DNA from: an uncultured Prevotellaceae bacterium
GTDB lineage: Bacteria > Bacteroidota > Bacteroidia > Bacteroidales > Bacteroidaceae
NCBI GenBank assembly: GCA_902784755.1
Contig: CACZVX010000017.1
Coordinates: 1-64,000 of the forward strand
Length of the DNA stretch: 64,000 bases
Direction of reading: 5' to 3'
Part shown: one piece after another, positions 36,904 through 46,426 of the stretch
How the letters are laid out: each line of letters opens with the position of its first letter
Position numbering within the stretch: the first letter of the stretch is position 1
Made by a program: the position numbers and the translations under genes
Notes under the pieces: generated by a model
The model's database searches: none
Told to the model about the DNA's origin: nothing
What the model saw: the letters and a program-made list of their open reading frames with translations, nothing else

Positions 36904-38952
36904 ATGAAGACCCGCTTCCTGCTCCTTAGCCTACTTTTGCTGTCAGGCTTACTTTCTCTGTCAGCCCAGCCGCCTGTTTATGGCAAGATGTCATCGAAGG
37001 TGCGCCAAATCGCCTTGAATCAGGAGTCTGCTAAGCGCCTTTCAGAGAAGTCTTCTGCTCCCCACAGGCGCCTTTCCCGCTCATCTAGCCAATCGGAAAG
37101 GCTCATGGCCTTTGTCCGTATTGATGGAGATGCTAATCGTATTTTGGCTACTTATGGTTGCCGCTCGTATGCACAGTGGGGGAATATATATGTAGTCGAC
37201 ATTCCCCTTTTCCAGTTGAATGCGCTATCTGCCTCTCCTTCCGTTTTGCGTATTGAAGCGGGTAATAGTTGTCAGGCACAGCTTGATATGACTGCTAAGA
37301 TTCATCAGGTGCTCCCTATTTATAACGGTGAGAACCTGCCCGGCAAATATACGGGAAAGGGAGTGGTCGTCGGACTTCAGGACATTGGTTTCGACCTCAC
37401 CCATCCTACTTTTTTAAATAGTGAGGGCACAGTTACACGTATCTGCCGCTTTTGGGATCAGCTGTCCATCGACACGCTGGACAGTCGGATGCCTGTCGGA
37501 CAAGAATACACCACTCCTGGGGAAATCCTTCAATATGCTCATTCACGTGACGGTGAAGAGCAGTGGCATGGAACGCATACGGCAGGTATTGCTGTTGGAA
37601 ATGGAGCCGGTAGCAGCTATCGGGGCCTTGCCTATGAAAGCGATATTTGCCTGGTGAGCAATGCTGTTTCGGATGATACTCTTTTTATCGCAGAGGCTGA
37701 CCGCAACCGTTACACTTCCGCCACAGATGCACTTGGTTTTAAATATATCTTCGACTATGCGCGAAGTGTAGGTCTGCCTTGCGTCGTTTCGTTTAGTGAG
37801 GGAGCCCGTGAGGATTTCTCTGATGACACCCAGCTTTATTATGAAGTCATCAGCAACATGGTGGGCGAGGGGAGAATTCTCGTCTCTTCCGCGGGCAATG
37901 AGAGCCGTTATCCCAGAACCTATTTTGAGAAACCTGCCAGTGTGGATTCTGCCGGTACCTTCATCCGTGCATCCAGTTCCGATGGAACGTTTGTGGGGGC
38001 TAATTTCCTTTCTGCTGACGAGTTTAACCTCCGCATCCATCTGATTAGCGGTACCAGTGACCATATTTTCATGCGCTCCACCGCTGATATTCTTTCTGAT
38101 GAGGATTCGCTGATAATGGACACAGTCATGGTTGAATCCACACAGTATGTTCTTTTCTGGAATGCCTATACACCCACGGGAAACTATGGTGACCAGATTC
38201 TCTATCAACTGCTTGTCCAATGTGCTGAAGGGGTGGGCTATACCCATCCACTTGCCTTCTCTGTGGAAGGTGTCCGTGCTTCGGTGGAGTGTTATAGTAT
38301 GTTGGGATATTTCGTAGAGAACGCTTTGCTGCCCGCTCTCTGTGCAGGTGATAATACCCATAACGTGATGGTGCCTGGCAGTGCACCTGATGCAATTTGC
38401 GTAGGTTCCACTTCCCATCGCGCTTTGTTTGCCGATGATACGGGTGTGCCCGTTCATATGAATTGGGGAGAGGATGGCTTGTGGGCTCCCTATAGCAGTC
38501 AGGGCCCCACTTCTGAAGGTATTATTAAACCCGATGTCGTTGCTAACGGAACCATTATTTCAGCTAGTTCCAGTTTCTATTATGCTAAACATGGGCGTAG
38601 TTCGTGGGACCTCAACTTGCTGGAATATGAAGGTCGCAGCTATCCATGGCATGTGGATTGTGGTACGAGCATGTCCGCCCCTGTTGTGGCAGGCATCATT
38701 GCCCTTTGGCTGCAGGCAAACCCGCGGCTTACCCCTGCAGAAGTGAAAGACATTATTGCCCAAACGAGCCGCCATCCCGATGCTCAGCTTGAATACCCTA
38801 ATAATAAATATGGTTATGGCGAGATAGATGCTTTGGCAGGACTGCGCCTTTCCATGTCTGATGGTCCTGTCTATAATCTTCAGGGTATTCGTGTCAATTC
38901 CAATTACCGCGGCCTCGTTATTCGCCACGGCCGCATACATACCCAAAAGTAG
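36904..38952 (+). CDS. Secreted S8 (subtilisin-like) serine protease
   Basis: A 682-residue exported subtilase (signal peptide LLLSLLLLSGLLSLSAQ). Catalytic triad: Asp160 in VGLQDIGFDLTHP, His222 in WHGTHTAG, and Ser589 in DCGTSMSAPVVAG. The propeptide (about 25-145) ends before IYNGENLPGKYTGKGVVVG. A beta-sandwich insertion (about 350-500) separates His and Ser, which is usual in Bacteroidetes members. The C-terminal tail (VYNLQGIRVN ... RGLVIRHGRIHTQK) is like the last residues of the M6 protease at 2438-4219, suggesting a shared sorting or anchoring signal. Confidence 0.9.
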   Translation: MKTRFLLLSLLLLSGLLSLSAQPPVYGKMSSKVRQIALNQESAKRLSEKSSAPHRRLSRSSSQSERLMAFVRIDGDANRILATYGCRSYAQWGNIYVVDIPLFQLNALSASPSVLRIEAGNSCQAQLDMTAKIHQVLPIYNGENLPGKYTGKGVVVGLQDIGFDLTHPTFLNSEGTVTRICRFWDQLSIDTLDSRMPVGQEYTTPGEILQYAHSRDGEEQWHGTHTAGIAVGNGAGSSYRGLAYESDICLVSNAVSDDTLFIAEADRNRYTSATDALGFKYIFDYARSVGLPCVVSFSEGAREDFSDDTQLYYEVISNMVGEGRILVSSAGNESRYPRTYFEKPASVDSAGTFIRASSSDGTFVGANFLSADEFNLRIHLISGTSDHIFMRSTADILSDEDSLIMDTVMVESTQYVLFWNAYTPTGNYGDQILYQLLVQCAEGVGYTHPLAFSVEGVRASVECYSMLGYFVENALLPALCAGDNTHNVMVPGSAPDAICVGSTSHRALFADDTGVPVHMNWGEDGLWAPYSSQGPTSEGIIKPDVVANGTIISASSSFYYAKHGRSSWDLNLLEYEGRSYPWHVDCGTSMSAPVVAGIIALWLQANPRLTPAEVKDIIAQTSRHPDAQLEYPNNKYGYGEIDALAGLRLSMSDGPVYNLQGIRVNSNYRGLVIRHGRIHTQK

Positions 38953-39004
38953 GTATTTATGCAAACCCCCATTTTTAGGTATTGTCATTTTTCTTTTTTC
39001 AATG

Positions 39005-39012
39005 TATCTTTG
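39005..39012 (+). promoter_or_regulatory. -7 box TATCTTTG of the flavodoxin gene
   Basis: CAATGTATCTTTGCATCC, 54 bp before the ATG at 39067. The leader includes a duplicated ACATCAACAAGAT / ACATCAACAAAGA word. Confidence 0.6.
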
Positions 39013-39066
39013 CATCCGAAATCGTAGGATTATCATATACATCAACAAGATACATCAACAAAGAAA

Positions 39067-39552
39067 ATGAGCAAAACAGTAGTAATTTTCGGTTCTTCAA
39101 CTGGCACTTGTGAGGGCATCGCAGAGAAAATCGGTGCCAAGCTCGGTGCTGAAGTAGTAAACGTACAAGACTTGAACGATGATGTTCTCGCAGCAGACAA
39201 TCTCCTTCTAGGCACATCTACCTGGGGAGCTGGTGAACTTCAAGATGACTGGTATGACGGTGTAGATACCATTAAGGGTGCCGACCTCTCCGGCAAGACC
39301 GTAGCTATCTTCGGATGCGGTGATTCCGCAAGTTACAGCGACACTTTCTGTGGCGCCATGAAGGAGCTCTACGATGCAGCCAAAGAAGCTGGTGCTAACG
39401 TAATCGGTGAGGTTTCTACCGACGGTTATACCTTCGATGACAGTGATGCTATTGTTGACGGTAAGTTCGTGGGACTCGCACTCGACGACATCAACGAGGA
39501 CGACAAGACTGATGAGCGCATCGACGCATGGTTGGAACGGTTGGGTCTTTAA
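39067..39552 (+). CDS. fldA: Flavodoxin
   Basis: A 161-residue long-chain-like flavodoxin carrying FMN for low-potential electron transfer. The phosphate-binding loop is GSSTGTCEGIAEKIG, the aromatic isoalloxazine-stacking loop is TSTWGAGELQDDWYD, and the second loop is FGCGDSASYSDTFCGAM. The next gene is a DUF2023 protein, a conserved neighbour in Bacteroidetes and some other anaerobes. The protein is very acidic, as expected. Confidence 0.95.
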   Translation: MSKTVVIFGSSTGTCEGIAEKIGAKLGAEVVNVQDLNDDVLAADNLLLGTSTWGAGELQDDWYDGVDTIKGADLSGKTVAIFGCGDSASYSDTFCGAMKELYDAAKEAGANVIGEVSTDGYTFDDSDAIVDGKFVGLALDDINEDDKTDERIDAWLERLGL

Positions 39553-39596
39553 AAGGTAAATAAGTAAAAAGGTAAAGTTAAGAAAACAATCAAGAC

Positions 39597-39980
39597 ATGC
39601 AGCAAGCAGAGATTTTACCCGCCGATATGAAGGTGCTAATGAACCATATCTACGAACTCAAAAAAGGAGTCCGCAATATGGTGCTATTCACTTTCAACAA
39701 GCGCTATGAGACTTATGCTCGCACACGTCTGGAGCATTCTGGTATCAGTTATATTATCCAGCCCGTGGGAAACGACCGTCTGAATCTATTCTTTGGCAAG
39801 AAACAGTGTCTTGAAGCTATCCGTATGATTGTCACCCGCCCTCTCAACCAACTCACTCCTGAAGAAGATTTCATCCTCGGTGCGATGTTAGGCTATGACA
39901 TTTGTGCTCAGTGCGAGCGCTATTGTGAGCGAAAGGAGCGGTGCAATCACGACTGTAAGCATTGCCGCTGTGCACAGTAA
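39597..39980 (+). CDS. DUF2023 family protein
   Basis: A 127-residue cytoplasmic protein. The main part ([53 protein letters not shown]) matches DUF2023. The C-terminus is a cysteine cluster ([20 protein letters not shown], then CRC) that looks able to bind metal or an Fe-S cluster. It starts 44 bp after flavodoxin and probably shares its transcript, ending at a terminator just downstream. Conserved pairing with flavodoxin suggests a redox-partner or maturation role; this is inference. Confidence 0.85.
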   Translation: MQQAEILPADMKVLMNHIYELKKGVRNMVLFTFNKRYETYARTRLEHSGISYIIQPVGNDRLNLFFGKKQCLEAIRMIVTRPLNQLTPEEDFILGAMLGYDICAQCERYCERKERCNHDCKHCRCAQ

Positions 39981-39985
39981 AAAAT

Positions 39986-40014
39986 CAGGGCGTCGCTTAC
40001 GGCAGCGCCCTTTA
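39986..40014 (+). terminator. Terminator of the flavodoxin-DUF2023 operon
   Basis: AGGGCG ... CGCCCT stem (39987-40011) followed by TTTAAG. Confidence 0.65.
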
Positions 40015-40068
40015 AGACTGAAAAATCTTGTTCGCTAAATAAAATTCATAATGTTTTTGTATAATAGG

Positions 40069-40096
40069 AAAGGGCTGTCCGTGAGGATGGCCCTTT
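40069..40096 (-). terminator. Terminator-like hairpin after the acyl-CoA ligase gene
   Basis: AAAGGGCTGTCC pairs with GGATGGCCCTTT (two wobbles) around a four-base loop. On the minus strand it is followed by CCTATTAT, so the T-run is weak; on the plus strand it is followed by GTGTTTG. Confidence 0.6.
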
Positions 40097-40141
40097 GTGT
40101 TTGAGTGATGCGGTCTGGTTGAATATTCGCCGCAACAAAAA

Positions 40142-41761
40142 CTATTGATACAAAAAACGTTTGATACTCATTTTGGGCGTCTTTTCGAAAGGCGAATCCA
40201 CCAGTTCCACCTTGTTAATTTTGCTGTAAGCAGGAAGCGACTTGTTGGCAGTGGTTCGGATTATTTCCGGGATGCTTTCCTTAGATTCCTGGTCAATGTC
40301 TTCGGGAATTTCCGGATAAACCAGTGCCACAATTTTTCCATTGCGGTCAACGACAATCGATTCTACCACATAGGGGCATCCAGACAGCACGGCTTCCAAT
40401 TCTTCGGGATAGATGTTCTGACCAGAAGAGTTCAGAATCATCGATTTTATGCGCCCGCGGATGAAAATATTGCCTTTATCATCCATCGTGCCCAGGTCGC
40501 CCGTACGGAACCATCCGTCGTCGGTGAAGGCCACCGCATTGGCTTCGGGATTCTTGTAATAGCCTATGGTCATGTTGGCGCCCCGGGCTTGAATCTCACC
40601 TGCTTCATTCTGCGGGTCTTTTGAATCAATCCTAATTTCATGGACGGGTTTTCCACAGGAACTAGGAACAAAATCGGTCCACCATTCCCAGCCAAGCAAC
40701 GGGCATGCTTCAGTCATTCCGTAACCCACCGTGAACGGCAGGCGCATCCGGCTGAAGCATTGTTCCACTTCGGGTTTTAGTGGTGCTCCACCCATAATGA
40801 AACAGCGTACACGGCCTCCGAAAGCAGAGATGATTTTTTTGCGTACTATCTTGTAAATCAGTCTTTCAGCGTATGGGATGGAATAGAACTTCTGCATTTT
40901 ATCCAATGCGGGTTTGATGGAATTGGCATAGACCTTTTCCATTACCAACGGTACCGTGACCACCATGTAAGGCTTAACTTCCTTCATTGCTTGGAGCAGC
41001 GTAGTGGGGGAGGGGGTCTTCCCCAGGAAATATACGGTTACGCCATCCACATTGGGATGGATGAACTCTATGGCCAGTCCATACATGTGGGCCATGGGAA
41101 GCATTGAGACGATGGTTTGTCCCGGATGGTTTGGGAAATGGCTGTTGGCAAATTCGTCTGTATCAGAAAGAGCGCCATAGGTAAGCATCACGCCTTTAGG
41201 ATTGCCAGTTGTCCCCGACGTATAATTGATGATGGCCATTTTGTCCAAATTATTAGTATGGAAAGATACCAGATCGGGCTTCATACCCTTAGGATGATGG
41301 TTCGCAAAAGACCTCTCACGGTTTTCCCATGCCTTGAACACTTTCTCATCCCTATACCACAGCATGCGCCAGTCCTTTACGTTGATAGCAGCCTTGAGTG
41401 CAGGCATTTGCCCAGGGATCAACTTGTTCCAGATGTCCTCGTCGGTAAAAAGTATCACGCTGTCTGAGTGACGTGTGAGTGCTGCTACGCTGTTGGGGTG
41501 AAAGTCTGCTAAAAGCGGTACAGCCACACAACCATTGACGTTGATGTCCCAGAAAGCTATTGCCCAGCGGGCAGAGTTGCGGGCGCAGATAGCAATCTTG
41601 CTGCGCTTGGATATTCCAGCCTCATTGAGAAATAGCCTAAACTGCTCAATGTTTGTAGCCAAATCGGCATAGGTGAATGATTCTCCTTTATAGTCGCAGA
41701 GTGCCTTTTGGTTCCAATGCCCACGAATGGTTTCCTCTAGTTTTTTCAGATAGTTTTTCAT
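40142..41761 (-). CDS. AMP-binding long-chain acyl-CoA synthetase
   Basis: A 539-residue ANL-superfamily ligase that activates a fatty acid via an adenylate. The P-loop-like motif is INYTSGTTGNPKGVMLTYGA, the acyl-binding A5 motif is VGYGMTEACPLLG, then DDGWFRTGDLGTMDDKGNI and RIKSMILNSSGQNIYPEELE with the hinge, and the catalytic Lys near the end (FEKTPKMSIKRFL). The fused or partner acyltransferase often present in Bacteroidetes is not adjacent. Start is the ATG at 41761, preceded by GTG. Confidence 0.9.
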   Translation of the reverse strand: MKNYLKKLEETIRGHWNQKALCDYKGESFTYADLATNIEQFRLFLNEAGISKRSKIAICARNSARWAIAFWDINVNGCVAVPLLADFHPNSVAALTRHSDSVILFTDEDIWNKLIPGQMPALKAAINVKDWRMLWYRDEKVFKAWENRERSFANHHPKGMKPDLVSFHTNNLDKMAIINYTSGTTGNPKGVMLTYGALSDTDEFANSHFPNHPGQTIVSMLPMAHMYGLAIEFIHPNVDGVTVYFLGKTPSPTTLLQAMKEVKPYMVVTVPLVMEKVYANSIKPALDKMQKFYSIPYAERLIYKIVRKKIISAFGGRVRCFIMGGAPLKPEVEQCFSRMRLPFTVGYGMTEACPLLGWEWWTDFVPSSCGKPVHEIRIDSKDPQNEAGEIQARGANMTIGYYKNPEANAVAFTDDGWFRTGDLGTMDDKGNIFIRGRIKSMILNSSGQNIYPEELEAVLSGCPYVVESIVVDRNGKIVALVYPEIPEDIDQESKESIPEIIRTTANKSLPAYSKINKVELVDSPFEKTPKMSIKRFLYQ

Positions 41762-42052
41762 CACAATATTCGGTTAGAAATTCAATAAATTATCTCGATG
41801 CAAAAATACTAAAAATATTTCTAATTCTAAGACTTTATTTTAGATTTTTCAGACAAGAGATAAATCAAGAATGAAAGTATCTGTTTTTATGAGTTAAAGT
41901 TCAGGTCTAAGTTTATGTTTAAAACGTTTCATCTTCAACGACTTCATTCGGGAACACACCAAGATTTATCAGCGACAGCTGGAGAGGATCATTATCTTAA
42001 AAGGTCACTATTATTTCCTGGAGAAAAACAATCGAAATAACGCAAAATTTAT

Positions 42053-42060
42053 TAACTTTG
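42053..42060 (+). promoter_or_regulatory. -7 box TAACTTTG upstream of the GH3 gene
   Basis: TTATTAACTTTGCACAC, about 80 bp before the GH3 ATG at 42142 and only 5 bp before the ATG of a 22-codon frame at 42066. Confidence 0.55.
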
Positions 42061-42065
42061 CACAC

Positions 42066-42134
42066 ATGGATGATGAGCTGCTGCAAGAAAACCAGATTGG
42101 GGTGGCTTTCACAAAAGGAACCATTAATCAATGA
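42066..42134 (+). CDS. Possible 22-residue leader peptide
   Basis: ATG 42066 to TGA 42132-42134 encodes MDDELLQENQIGVAFTKGTI plus NQ. It lies between the promoter box and the GH3 gene, whose ATG follows 7 bp after its stop, so it could be a translated leader or an upstream frame. The chance of such a frame is high, so the call is tentative. Confidence 0.25.
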   Translation: MDDELLQENQIGVAFTKGTINQ

Positions 42135-42141
42135 TATATAT

Positions 42142-44460
42142 ATGAATATGAAAAAAAATATCTTTACCACAGTATCATTATTGTTACTGACCACAATTAC
42201 GGTTATAGCGCAAGTAAGACTGCAATCCGATCAGATTGACCAAGTCTTGAAAGCGATGACCCTTGAAGAGAAGGCCATGCTCGTTGTGGGTGGCAACCTC
42301 CGCATTGAAAATCAGGAAAACAATGGTATGGTGGGCAGTCATTCCCATCTGGTGCCAGGTGCAGCTGGTATGACAAGGGCCATCGAACGCCTTGGTATTC
42401 CTGCTACTGTGTTGACCGACGGTCCCGCAGGCGTGAGAATCTCTCCCATGCGTCCCAATGACTCGCAGACTTATTACTGCACGGGCTTCCCTGTGGGCAC
42501 TGCTTTAGCCTGTACGTGGAATACTAAACTGGTGGAGGAAGTTGGTAAGTGCATTGGCAATGAGGTGTTGGAGTACGGATGCGACGTGCTCCTTGCCCCA
42601 GGCATGAATATCCATCGTTCCCCCTTGTGTGGGCGTAATTTTGAATATTATTCTGAAGACCCTTTCGTTACGGGCAAAATAGCTGCAGCCTATGTACGAG
42701 GCATCCAGAGCCAGGGAGTAGGTACTTCGGTGAAGCATTTTGCCGCCAATTCACAAGAAACCAACCGAATGGGTGTGGATGAAGTAATGTCGCAGCGAGT
42801 GCTGAGAGAAATCTATCTGAAGGGGTTTGAGATAGCCGTGAGAGAGGCAAAGCCCTGGACCGTCATGTCCTCCTACAACCGCATCAATGGTCCTTTCACT
42901 CAAGAGAATGGCGAACTGCTCACCACCATTTTGAGAGACGAATGGGGTTTTGACGGTATTGTCATGACCGACTGGACAGGGCTTCGCAATACGGCTGCAC
43001 AGATCAAGGCCGGCAATGACCTGATGGAGCCAGGAAACGAATCCCAAATCAAAGACTTGGTGGATAAGGTAAAAAGTGGTGTTTTGGCAGAATCCGACCT
43101 TGACATCTGCGTGAAACGAATTCTCCAATACCTTGTCAAGACACCCAGTTTCCGGGGATACAAATTCTCCAACAAGCCAGACCTTAAGGCCCATGCCGCG
43201 GTGACTCGCAACAGTGCGACAGAGGGGATGGTGCTTCTGAAGAATACAGGCAATGCTCTGCCCATGAAGAATGTGAAGCGAGTGGCCGTGTTTGGAACCA
43301 CATCTTATGACTTCATTGCTGGAGGAACGGGTTCCGGCGATGTGAACAAAGCCTACACCATTGACCTCATGCAAGGACTCAACGAAGCAGGTCTGGAGGT
43401 GAACAAGAAATTGGCAGATCTTTATAAAAGTTACAAAAATTACCAGAATTGCATCACGGCAGCCTCGCCTGCACGAGGCGGTTGGTTCTGGGGTAAGGCT
43501 GTATTGTCTGAGATGTCTGTACCCCGTCCCGTCATAGATTTGCAGGCACAGGAATCTGATATGGCTATCATCACGATTGGCCGACAGGCTGGTGAGGGTT
43601 CTGACCGCACGGAGAAAGGAGATTTCACCTTGTCAGAAACAGAACGCTTGCTTATCACCGATGTCTGCAATGCGTTCCATCTGGCCGAAAAGAAAGTAGT
43701 GGTGGTGCTCAACATGGGTAATGTGCTCGAAACTGCCTCGTGGAAAGGAATGCCTGATGCCATCTTGTTGGCCTGGCAACCTGGTCAGGAAGGTGGATAT
43801 TCTGTGGCAGATGTGCTAACCGGCAAGGCCAATCCCTCTGGTAAGCTGACCATGACTTGGCCCGTCAGTCTAATTGATGTGCCCTCCAGCGCCAACTTCC
43901 CCAATGTGCGGCAAGTCAATCGTCCGCGAAGAGGTGGTAACGATAAAGTAGAGTTTCAAGACTACACTAGGCACGCCGAAGGGCTTAATGTGGGCTACCG
44001 CTATTTTAATACGGTCCAGAAGGAAGTGTCCTATCCCTTTGGATATGGTTTGAGTTATACAAGCTTCAGATATAGCAAACCGTCTGTTAAGGCCACGAAA
44101 GAGGGGTTCATCGCTTCTGTCACTGTCACCAACACTGGCACTGTTGCAGGCAAAGAAGTTGTGCAGCTCTATGTGTCCGCCCCGATTGGTGATCTGGAGA
44201 AACCCGCCCGTGAACTTAAATCCTTTGCTAAGACTCGTGAACTGAAGCCTGGTCAGAGTGAGACCTTGACAATGACCGTCACCAACTACGATTTGGCGTC
44301 CTACAATGAGATTACCCAGAGTTGGGAAACTGCTGCGGGCAAATATACCCTTGGCTTTGCCGCCAACGTGGAAGACATCCGTGCTACTGCCCAGTACTCT
44401 CTCTCCAAGATGCAGTCTACGAAGTGTCATGATGTGATGAAACCTGATATGGATTTGTAA
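42142..44460 (+). CDS. Secreted GH3-family beta-glycosidase
   Basis: A 772-residue exported GH3 enzyme (signal peptide LLLLTTITVIAQ). The (beta/alpha)8 domain carries TDGPAGVRISP, APGMNIHRSPLCGRNFEYYS, SVKHFAANSQE and the nucleophile Asp in GIVMTDWTG. The second alpha/beta sandwich domain follows (KRVAVFGTTSYDFIAGGTGS; catalytic acid expected near GEGSDRTEKGD), and the C-terminal fibronectin-III-like domain ends the protein (SYTSFRYSKPSV ... VQLYVSAP). Typical members remove terminal beta-glucose or beta-xylose. Alternative start 42148. The following pepD gene begins 27 bp downstream. Confidence 0.9.
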   Translation: MNMKKNIFTTVSLLLLTTITVIAQVRLQSDQIDQVLKAMTLEEKAMLVVGGNLRIENQENNGMVGSHSHLVPGAAGMTRAIERLGIPATVLTDGPAGVRISPMRPNDSQTYYCTGFPVGTALACTWNTKLVEEVGKCIGNEVLEYGCDVLLAPGMNIHRSPLCGRNFEYYSEDPFVTGKIAAAYVRGIQSQGVGTSVKHFAANSQETNRMGVDEVMSQRVLREIYLKGFEIAVREAKPWTVMSSYNRINGPFTQENGELLTTILRDEWGFDGIVMTDWTGLRNTAAQIKAGNDLMEPGNESQIKDLVDKVKSGVLAESDLDICVKRILQYLVKTPSFRGYKFSNKPDLKAHAAVTRNSATEGMVLLKNTGNALPMKNVKRVAVFGTTSYDFIAGGTGSGDVNKAYTIDLMQGLNEAGLEVNKKLADLYKSYKNYQNCITAASPARGGWFWGKAVLSEMSVPRPVIDLQAQESDMAIITIGRQAGEGSDRTEKGDFTLSETERLLITDVCNAFHLAEKKVVVVLNMGNVLETASWKGMPDAILLAWQPGQEGGYSVADVLTGKANPSGKLTMTWPVSLIDVPSSANFPNVRQVNRPRRGGNDKVEFQDYTRHAEGLNVGYRYFNTVQKEVSYPFGYGLSYTSFRYSKPSVKATKEGFIASVTVTNTGTVAGKEVVQLYVSAPIGDLEKPARELKSFAKTRELKPGQSETLTMTVTNYDLASYNEITQSWETAAGKYTLGFAANVEDIRATAQYSLSKMQSTKCHDVMKPDMDL

Positions 44461-44487
44461 AAGTGTTGAACTTATTATTATAATGAA

Positions 44488-45858
44488 ATGACTATGACAG
44501 AAAACATCTTCAGGCTATTCCATGAACTGAATCAAGTTCCACGACCCTCCTGGCATGAGGAACGGGTGGCGGATTGGCTTTGCGAGTTTGCTGAGAAAAA
44601 TCAGCTCGACTATCAGCGCGATAGCCATAACTGCATCGTTATCCGCAAACCAGCAACACTTGGAATGGAGCAGGCGCCCGTCACCGTGATGCACGCCCAT
44701 ATGGACATGGTATGCGTGGCAGAAGAGGGCAAAGCCTTCGATCCGCTCAACGATCCGATAGAATCCTATATCGAGGATGGATGGATGAAAGCCCAAGGCA
44801 CTTCACTCGGAGCCGACAATGGAATTGGGCTCTGCATGGCAATGGCTGTTATGGAGAGCAAATCCCTTGAACATGGTCCGCTGGAACTTTTTGTCACCAC
44901 CAACGAAGAAGACGGTATGACGGGAGCCGCTAACATTTCGACCGATTTCATCAAAGGGCGCAGGATGATAGACCTCGACTCCGAGGATTACGACACAATT
45001 ACCACAGGAGCTGCCGGAGCCTATCTACAGAACCATATGTTACCGCTGAAAAGGGAGAAATCTTCTGACAACCTTCATTATTATAAGTTGAGCATTCAGA
45101 GCAGTGTTGGCGGCCATTCTGGTGTGGACATCAACAAGGGGAGGAAAAGTGCGGTGAAAGAAATATGCGTTCTTCTGAAAAAGATGCTTGAAAAAGACCC
45201 AACGATGGTGGTGGCCGACATTACGGCTGGAGAAGCTAATGCATCCATCCCTGCCAGAGCATCGGCAGTTATCGGAAAAAGCACGGAAGAGGGATTGCCC
45301 GTAAATGGTGTCCTGGATTGTGAACAACCAGCGTCTTGCATCGACCGAAAATCCGTCGTTGCCCTTATCCAAGCTATTGACAGGATTCCTTACGGCGTCA
45401 TTAAAATGAGTGAACGAATGGAGGGTACGGTGGAGACCTCAAACAACATTGGCGTTATCCGCACAAGGGAAGACCATTTCTATGTCACAACTCATACCCG
45501 TTCTTTTATCAACAGTAGAATGGTGCAGATAGGGAAAGACATTGCTGGTGAGATAGCAAGAATCGGTGGCACATCCGAAATAGTGATGTCAACGCCAGCC
45601 TGGCAGGAGTGCACCGACAGTCCTTTCATACATTTGGTGGAGCAGACCTTCGAGGATGTGCTCGGTTTTCGCCCTCGGTTAGTAGAGATGCATTTTGTGA
45701 TGGAGATGGGTTATTTTGTGGAGCGTTTTCCTGGCATTCAGATCCTACCCATTGGCCCCCGTATCCTGGAGCCCCATTCCACTCAAGAGCGTGTAGAGAT
45801 ATCCACCATCGAAAACATCTGGAGGGTGCTTGTGGAACTATTGAAAAGACTTAGGTGA
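44488..45858 (+). CDS. pepD: Aminoacyl-histidine dipeptidase (M20C)
   Basis: A cytoplasmic zinc dipeptidase of the M20 family, 456 aa. Metal ligands are visible as HAHMDMV (His, Asp), SLGADNGIG (bridging Asp), TNEEDGMTGA (Glu base and ligand), DLDSEDYDT (Asp), and the final His in ILEPHSTQE. PepD hydrolyses Xaa-His and other dipeptides and fits an organism that feeds on peptides. Alternative start 44494 (second ATG). No obvious promoter separates it from the GH3 gene. Confidence 0.95.
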   Translation: MTMTENIFRLFHELNQVPRPSWHEERVADWLCEFAEKNQLDYQRDSHNCIVIRKPATLGMEQAPVTVMHAHMDMVCVAEEGKAFDPLNDPIESYIEDGWMKAQGTSLGADNGIGLCMAMAVMESKSLEHGPLELFVTTNEEDGMTGAANISTDFIKGRRMIDLDSEDYDTITTGAAGAYLQNHMLPLKREKSSDNLHYYKLSIQSSVGGHSGVDINKGRKSAVKEICVLLKKMLEKDPTMVVADITAGEANASIPARASAVIGKSTEEGLPVNGVLDCEQPASCIDRKSVVALIQAIDRIPYGVIKMSERMEGTVETSNNIGVIRTREDHFYVTTHTRSFINSRMVQIGKDIAGEIARIGGTSEIVMSTPAWQECTDSPFIHLVEQTFEDVLGFRPRLVEMHFVMEMGYFVERFPGIQILPIGPRILEPHSTQERVEISTIENIWRVLVELLKRLR

Positions 45859-46190
45859 TAATAAGGTATCTTTCATCTGCAAAGTCACAAATAAAACGGT
45901 AATATTAAAACCCTTTTTAACCGCAGAAGTAATAAGAAGATTTGAGAAATCAAAATGTAAGAGGATATGTTACTATATTATTGTAAATGCTCTCAAACTA
46001 ACCCCGATTATATCCATTACAAAAATTACATTGTTTTTCTGGGGTGTATTTGGGGACGCTTTCAGTTTGATAGAAATAGATAGTTTATTTATAATAATCA
46101 AGAAATCAATCAATTTAATTATATGTATGTAGAATTTGGGAGGCTGTAATTAACTTGTAATGAATGTAATCTAACGTCTATTGTCCCCCG
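45859..46190. other. AT-rich intergenic region without a visible gene
   Basis: Convergent spacer after pepD. It contains TTACATTG-type words and a GGGGTGTATTTGGGG word but no coherent frame, RNA fold or promoter that I can support. It leads into the 22-bp tandem repeat. Confidence 0.5.
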
Positions 46191-46300
46191 CATTCTTACA
46201 TTGCTTCTACGCCATTCTTACATTGCTTCCACGCCATTCTTGCATTGCTTCCACGCCATTCTTGCATTGCTTCCACGTCATTCTTGCATTGCTTCCACTT
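46191..46300. repeat. Five tandem 22-bp repeats
   Basis: Units start at 46191, 46213, 46235, 46257 and 46279 and read CATTCTTRCATTGCTTCYAC plus two bases. Later copies differ at one or two positions (TTACATT to TTGCATT, and the last two bases GC, GC, GC, GT, TT). They lie between the stop codons of pepD and cstA. Confidence 0.95.
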
Positions 46301-46426
46301 CATTTAAGCGCACTCCTCTCTTCATAACAACCATTTACTTCTAATAACGATCCATGACATTCCTGAAGTGGTTTTCAGCCCGAAGCAATATTGTAATTTT
46401 GCAAAAGCTTACCTTTTTACCTTTAA

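Noticed and set aside
37543..38457. 304-codon frame opposite the S8 protease
   Set aside because: Shadow frame; the plus strand has the full catalytic triad.
42751..43374. 207-codon frame opposite the GH3 gene
   Set aside because: Antisense shadow of the catalytic region; no independent family resemblance.
45859..46190. tRNA or integrase attachment site in the AT-rich spacer
   Set aside because: No cloverleaf, CCA end, or direct repeat flanking an insertion could be found by eye.
46191..46300. Could the 22-bp repeats be a CRISPR array?
   Set aside because: Units are directly adjacent with no spacers, and no cas genes are present.
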